Positions 59,171 to 64,000 of a stretch of DNA of 64,000 nucleotides are shown here, piece after piece. A program made the translations under genes and the position numbers. The notes under the pieces are model-generated. The model worked only from the letters and a program-made list of their open reading frames with translations. It did not search any database and was not told the DNA's origin. The stretch is from Sesamum alatum (taxonomy: Eukaryota; Streptophyta; Magnoliopsida; Lamiales; Pedaliaceae): positions 29,187,636-29,251,635 of the forward strand of contig JACGWO010000002.1 of assembly GCA_034509735.1 (NCBI GenBank), read 5' to 3'. Positions within the stretch are counted from its first letter, which is position 1. Every line of letters begins with the position of its first letter.

Positions 59171-59372
59171 TACCCCTTTATTTGTTGTTAGAAGGGACTT
59201 TTTCTACTTGTGAGAACTTTAGTGTACACATGCTGAATCACGCCCACATTTTATAAATTTAATCGATTTTGGTTCTTGGCGACATCACAACTATATATAA
59301 GTCCTCTAAAGTAAGAGATCCTGCCAATTTAACCTTACGAAGTTGATGAGTTGCAATTTCATTTATCAAATT
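59171..59372. other. Spacer before gypsy TR-GAG element
   Basis: No feature recognised. Ends with the target duplication AAATT at 59368-59372. Confidence 0.4.
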
Positions 59373-59647
59373 TGATGTATATTATAGTAATAATAATTTA
59401 ATAATAATTTACTTACAAAGGTATAATGGTAATTTTAATGCGTATACCACATGGTAAATATATGCACCATATCTTACCATAAAATAACCAAATCACTATA
59501 AATACAAGATATATTATTTTTTAATAGGAGGCTACTATTCATTGATTTGACCTCTCATATAATATTTCTCTCTCTAAAGACTTGGTGTGCAATTGTGTCA
59601 AGGCAATTTTTCCCGATTAATCCTCACTAAAAACCACTACCACATCA
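59373..59647 (+). repeat. 5' LTR of TR-GAG element (275 bp)
   Basis: TGATGTATATTATAG to CACTACCACATCA. Compared with the 3' LTR it has two extra stretches (11 and 29 bases) and about eight substitutions by eye. Confidence 0.93.
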
Positions 59648-59648
59648 T

Positions 59649-59666
59649 TGGCGCCGTCTGTGGGAA
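59649..59666 (+). other. Primer binding site of TR-GAG element
   Basis: TGGCGCCGTCTGTGGGAA, one base after the LTR. A common plant gypsy primer site. Confidence 0.8.
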
Positions 59667-59687
59667 ACCATTGCCCTGACATTGAGA

Positions 59688-61162
59688 ATGCAAACCAGGT
59701 CACGAGCACCCGACGTTCAAGGGATGGACATTGCCCCGGAGACTCATGATAATAGAGCAGAGCTGCACCCACCCCATGAACAAGATCCCCCGAACGGAGT
59801 GGCCGGACTACCTCTAGGCCAGGAACCACTCCATGAACAACTACCTCAGAACGAATCGCCTCCTTTAGGAGGCGTCCCACCCCAAGGAGCAACGCTCCAG
59901 CTGACACAAGAAGCATTGTTAGCACTGATCCAGGATGCTACCACTCGGGCAGCTGCACAAGCAGTGGCCCAGTTTACGAACAATCACCCCATAAACCCGC
60001 CCCCTCCTTCTCCTCGTCGAAGTCGAGAAGAATCCTCGGCTCCCGAGGGGAACGAGCAGAGGCGGGAAGAGGTGAACAGCAGAGTTTCTAGACCAGATGT
60101 TGCCCAGGACCCGGACCAACTTCCCCCCCAATCGAAGCAGCCCATGGCACCTTTACCTTCAAGAGTGGTGGAGGATCCTTACATCCCCTTGGCAGTGCCC
60201 CCCCCCCCCTCCCCAAGGCGTAGCCCATTCAGCCAGGCGATCCTCGCCGAGGCATTCCCAGGGGGAGTGAAGGTCTCGAACCTTTCGGAATACGATGGCA
60301 CGGGAGACCCACAAGAACATCTAGACAAATTCTACGCTAAGATTGATTGGTATGATTTGACTGACGCGGCGTACTGCAAAGTCTTCCGCACTACACTTTC
60401 AAAGCGCGCTCTAGTTTGGTTCAACCAGCTGCCCGCTGGAACAATTTCCAGCCTCGAGCAGCTGACCCATCGCTTCCTTCATCATTTCTCTATGAACAAG
60501 AATGTTCCAAAAACGGCCGCATACCTTTTCACCATCCGCCAGAAGGAGATGGAGTCGTTGAGGGATTACGTTCAGAGATTCGTGGAGGCTGTACATGAGG
60601 TGCCCCATGTTAACCACGAATTATTGGCTAGCATTATACAACAAAACTTGCTCCGGGAAGGTTCAAAGAGTCTATAGCCGGAAAACCCCCCGGCACTTTG
60701 GAAGACTTACTCTTGCGATCGCAAAAGTATATCAGAATCGAGGAATCCCAAGCTTCGGATCCTACCCTCAGTGTCAAGAAGAAAGGTGTGGAGGAAAAAA
60801 GTGAGCCGCATAAGAAGGAGGGACGCAAGCATGTGCCCCCCGCCGGATTTACGCACTACACCCCTTTGAACGCCCCTAGAGGAGAAATATTAGTCGTGGT
60901 GGAGCGACAAGGGCTAATCGACCACTGGCCGAGAAAAATGAAGGACAATCCCAAGAGGCTAAAGTCCGACAAATATTGCCGCTTCCACCGTGACATCGGG
61001 CATACGACTGAGGAATGTCATCACCTACAAAATGAGATAGAGAAATTGATCCAACGGGGACACTTGAAGGAGTATGTCAACCAATATTCACGAGGACGCC
61101 AATTTGACCAGGAGGATGCGGTCGTGCACCCCATGACGAGCTCTAGGCCACACACCCCATGA
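59688..61162 (+). pseudogene. Gypsy gag with C-terminal zinc knuckle, one frameshift
   Basis: ATG 59688 opens MQTRSRAPDVQG; a TTG two codons earlier is not needed. The N-terminal ~190 residues are Pro/Gln-rich and disordered. The retrotransposon gag core follows: YDGTGDPQEHLDKFYAKI (60290-60345), RALVWFNQLPAGTISSLEQL (60405-60465), RQKEMESLRDYVQRF (60537-60580). A one-base loss near 60660 moves the reading to the frame of PGTLEDLLLRSQKYIRIEE and a Cys/His segment YCRFHRDIGHTTEECH (about 60975-61022), ending at 61162. Gag would form the particle shell and package RNA. No pol follows the final stop. It would be intact except for the single frameshift. Confidence 0.88.
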
Positions 61163-61459
61163 TGAGCTCGAGCCACGCATCGAGCTTGTAGCGAGGGGAG
61201 GCAAGGTCATGCACCCCATGCAGAATTCATCTCATGATCTCATAAGGATCGGCGAGAAAAGACTCCCTCGCTATGAAGTAGTAACCTTAAGTTCGCATAG
61301 CAGGTAAAATTATCTTTTGGCTATTAACTTGTAATAGGAGAAAGCTCGAGTAGGAGGTCAACAAATCCTTCGCACCTTTTGATTTCTCCTAAGACGTTGA
61401 AATGCGAACATTGAGTAATGAAGTTAATTTTCTTTTCGTAGTCTAAAAAAAATAAAAAC

Positions 61460-61890
61460 TCACGGGAACTTTGCATCCCCTTGAAGTTGGTAAAAAACCA
61501 ATTCCCGGACATGAGCAAGTATCTTTTGAGGCAATGTCTTCTTAGATGAAACTTGAGATAATCGTAAGAAACATCGCCCCGAAAACTTTGCCTCCCCTTG
61601 AAGTTGGTAAAAGACCAACTCTGGGACATGAGCAAGTATCCTTTGAGGCACTGTCTTCTTAGATGAAATTTGAGATCATCGTAAGAAACATCGCCCCGGT
61701 AACTTTGCATCCCCTTGAGGTTGGTGAAAGACCAATTCCGGGACATGAGCAAATATCCCTTGAGGCAACATCCCCATGGATGAAACTTGATATCCTCGTC
61801 AAGAATACGACCACAGAAACTTTGCCCTCCTAGAAGTTGGTAAAAGATCAACTCCGGACATGAGCAAAAGCATCCCTTGAAACAACTTCG
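61460..61890 (+). repeat. Four ~117-bp tandem repeats in TR-GAG internal region
   Basis: TTGGTAAAAGACCAA-type units start near 61487, 61603, 61721 and 61837. Each includes GACATGAGCAA and CTTTGCATCCCCTTG-like parts. The minus open frame at 61324-61911 is a by-product of the repeats keeping frame. Confidence 0.9.
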
Positions 61891-61943
61891 GTAAAGATAA
61901 TTAAAACACAATAAGGAGTACTACATTCATGAGAGCTAAATAG

Positions 61944-62078
61944 TGCCGAATTACAGGCCAAAACATCCGACCATTAGAGTCGGAAGAAGTCATCCCAAGT
62001 ACTAAGTCTTGCCGAATTACACACCAAAATATCCGACCATACAAGTCGGAGAAAGCTATTCGAAATACTAATAAATAA
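61944..62078 (+). repeat. Two ~67-bp tandem repeats
   Basis: GCCGAATTACA at 61944 and 62011, each followed by CCAAAA-ATCCGACCAT and an AGTCGGA palindrome partner. Confidence 0.85.
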
Positions 62079-62680
62079 ATAATAGCTACGCTCCCGTCTT
62101 CACCAAGGTCTTGGGGGGCTTTGTCACAAGAATGATCCACCTCCTCCTCATCCTCCCAGAGGAGTGTCATCTCGAGAAAGAGACCTTCCCCTCCTGAAAT
62201 GTGTCGTCCCAAGGGAAGCGCCCTCAAGGGAAAGGGGAGGGCGAATCCCTCCTCATTTTCCTAGAAGAGTGTCATCCCGAGGAGAGCCTTAAGGAAAAAT
62301 CGGAGGTCAAACACGCCCTCCTCTTGGAGGCGGAGGTTGAGCACCCGCTCCTCCTGAGTGTCACCTCAATAATGAGCGCCATACGGAAAGAGCGTAGGGC
62401 AAACACCTCCTAGTTAGGGTGGAGAAGAGGTACAAAAAATAATAAAAAAAATAGAAAATAAAAAAATAAAATACATCTCGAGTATGGATAGAAAAAAAAT
62501 CATCTACCGTTGGTAGAGTAAGGGAACTCGACCACTCATCACACGTTCCATATTGCATGAAAATCTTCTAGTGTGATGGGGAGTCGCATCTCTCGAAGAC
62601 AACGTCGAAATTTCTCAAAACACACGAAAGAGTATAACCTCTACTAGTAGAGAGTAAGAATAAAAATGAACAAAAAACAT

Positions 62681-62745
62681 GGGATGGTGGAGTGGTTGAG
62701 GTCTTCTACTTCCGAACTTTTGACCTGGGTTCAAATCCCAGCGGA
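62681..62745 (+). repeat. tRNA-like segment (possible SINE head)
   Basis: TGGTGGAGTGG (62685-62695) fits a pol III A box and GGTTCAAATCC (62728-62738) a B box. CTGGG-TTCAAAT-CCCAG (62725-62741) forms a perfect T arm with a 7-base loop. No complete acceptor stem is evident, so this is a tRNA relic or SINE head rather than a working tRNA. Confidence 0.5.
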
Positions 62746-62935
62746 CGCAATATCCTCCCCATGGCCGCGCCTCGACCTGGTCCCGTGACCTCGGCCCATT
62801 CCGCCCCACACAAGCTCGAGGGGCGCACCTCTGCCTCGAGCTGGGCTGACCACCCCGGCTCGAGGTGCCTCGAGCTGGGCTTTGTTCTGGCTAGGTGGCT
62901 TGACCACTTTGAGCTAGGCCACTTTCGACAATAGT
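62746..62935. repeat. GC-rich stretch with repeated CTCGAG palindromes
   Basis: Several CTCGAG sites close together, with arms such as GGCTCGAGG/CCTCGAGC (about 62858-62876). Could be the body of a SINE or internal element DNA. It is not coding. Confidence 0.5.
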
Positions 62936-63206
62936 ATTGAGCTTGCGCCACAAATCTTGGGTCGATTAACCTTTTCAATATTAATTCAAATAACCATGCT
63001 ATTTGAGGGGCCTTAGATGCATCCCATGTTTTCTTATTATCGGACGACTCACACGTCTTCTAGCAACTCATTCGAGAACAATTAATGGATTCCCACTCGC
63101 CCTTACCCATGCATTCAACGCTTCAATTTTTTCTTGCAAAGAATTCTTACTCTCATCCGGATTACTGTTTCTTGCAAAGTATTCCGTCCGAGAGTCGAGG
63201 GCTGTA

Positions 63207-63441
63207 TGATGTATATTATAGTAATAATAATTTACTTACAAGGATATAATGGTAATTTTAATGCGTATACCACATGGTAAATATATGCACCCTATCTTAC
63301 CATAAAATAACTAAATTACTATAAATACAAGATATATTATTTGACCTCTCATATAATATTTTTCTCTCTAAAGACTTGGTGTGCAATTGTGTCGAGGCAA
63401 TTTTTCCCGATTAATCCTCACTGAAAACCACTACCACATCA
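63207..63441 (+). repeat. 3' LTR of TR-GAG element (235 bp)
   Basis: TGATGTATATTATAG to CACTACCACATCA, followed by the duplication AAATT. Confidence 0.93.
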
Positions 63442-63446
63442 AAATT

Positions 63447-64000
63447 TAAAAAGCATGTGAATTTTCCTTCAAAATTGAAAAGTCGTAATTTTTAGTCACA
63501 TGAGGGTGAGGCACACAATTCATGTTATTTGAGAATCTTCGATGAGCAATGTACTGAAATCTTCAATGATAAAAAACAAATACAAGATTACTATGTTGTC
63601 TCATGCAAAGGACTAATCTGACACTATTGTTTGAGAAAACTCTCAATTTGAAGTTGTCACTTTAATAGAGAATCTCTTATAAAGTTCAATTCACTTCTTT
63701 CAAACAGTCACCCATATACGTACTAGTATCTCCACATAAAGAAAAGAAAAATGCAATTTTCCCTTCAAAAAAGTAAAAGTGTACGTGTTGCGAATTGGGC
63801 CAATTTAATTAAGTATTTTTTTAATCCAACCCAATATTTGCCATTTTTAAGAATTTTAGCCCAAGCTCAACCCAATTAAATATCATCAAAAACCCGCACT
63901 TTGCGGTTTAATTGCTTCGTTGGGACGGGTTAACAATCTTTTGATATATAGATTTTTTTTAACTAGGAAGTATGATGTGCAAAACACGTGTAGAAATATA
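63447..64000. other. AT-rich flanking DNA
   Basis: No supported gene, RNA or repeat. Confidence 0.4.

Larger units (their letters stand above)
59373..63441 (+). mobile_element. Ty3/gypsy TR-GAG element (gag only, no pol)
   Basis: Short LTRs (59373-59647 and 63207-63441) have TG...CA ends and are flanked by the 5-bp duplication AAATT (59368-59372 and 63442-63446). A TGGCGCCGTCTGTGGGAA primer site follows the 5' LTR. Gag is present but no protease, reverse transcriptase or integrase can be read. The remaining 2 kb holds tandem repeats and a tRNA-like segment. This matches the terminal-repeat-with-gag class of non-autonomous elements, which depend on relatives for reverse transcription. Confidence 0.9.

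Noticed and set aside
61324..61911. 195-codon minus-strand open frame with repeated units
   Set aside because: Produced by ~117-bp tandem repeats that are a multiple of three in length; no known fold and no start context.
62681..62745. Functional tRNA gene
   Set aside because: The T arm and boxes are good but no proper acceptor stem or anticodon arm could be formed.

Overview
This is nuclear DNA of a flowering plant, probably a eudicot. The evidence is long LTR retrotransposons primed by initiator-Met tRNA (Ty1/copia) or with TGGCGCC-type primer sites (Ty3/gypsy), an L1-type LINE, a Mutator-like transposon with a FAR1-type transposase, a pogo/Tigger relic, and one small PELPK-type secreted-protein gene. 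The sequence is AT-rich, and its coding stretches are broken or spliced. No bacterial features, rRNA, CRISPR or operons are present. Two runs of exactly 500 N (19932-20431, 52065-52564) are scaffold gaps.

Regions: (1) 1-6830 is a decayed plus-strand copia gag-pol, its 2-kb LTR (family A), then a second leader with a GC-rich hairpin block. (2) 6831-12887 is AT-rich DNA with a foldback, a minus-strand remnant of a CID-domain (RPRD1-like) gene and a TA-flanked pogo/Tigger relic. (3) 12888-17661 is a minus-strand L1 LINE. (4) 17662-35000 is a stack of copia pieces: LTR C(+) with leader, a gap, leader A(-), LTR A(-), gag-pol(-), leader B(-), LTR B(-), an LTR C(-) fragment, and a decayed gag-pol C(-). 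(5) 35001-50818 is a plus-strand family B copia element. A gypsy element of Athila type (38702-46860, target duplication CGAGG) sits in its integrase region, and a solo LTR A (42648-44640, target duplication GTTTC) sits inside that gypsy element. (6) 51224-57648 is a complete Mutator-like element with ~65-bp terminal inverted repeats and a 9-bp target duplication. It carries a multi-exon FAR1-like transposase plus captured fragments, one resembling the family B DNA polymerase of mitochondrial linear plasmids. (7) 58218-58613 is the only ordinary gene, a secreted PELPK-like protein. (8) 59373-63441 is a short-LTR gypsy element with gag but no pol (TR-GAG type), target duplication AAATT.

Families A, B and C are related copia lineages. 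They share the LTR start, a conserved LTR core block, similar gag-pol and very long leaders, but the rest of their LTRs differs. All copia, LINE and gypsy coding regions here are broken. The MULE transposase is the least damaged, with one clear frame break. The most unusual signal is an array of GC-rich hairpins in the copia leader (21545-22190), whose stem sequences differ between copies yet stay complementary.
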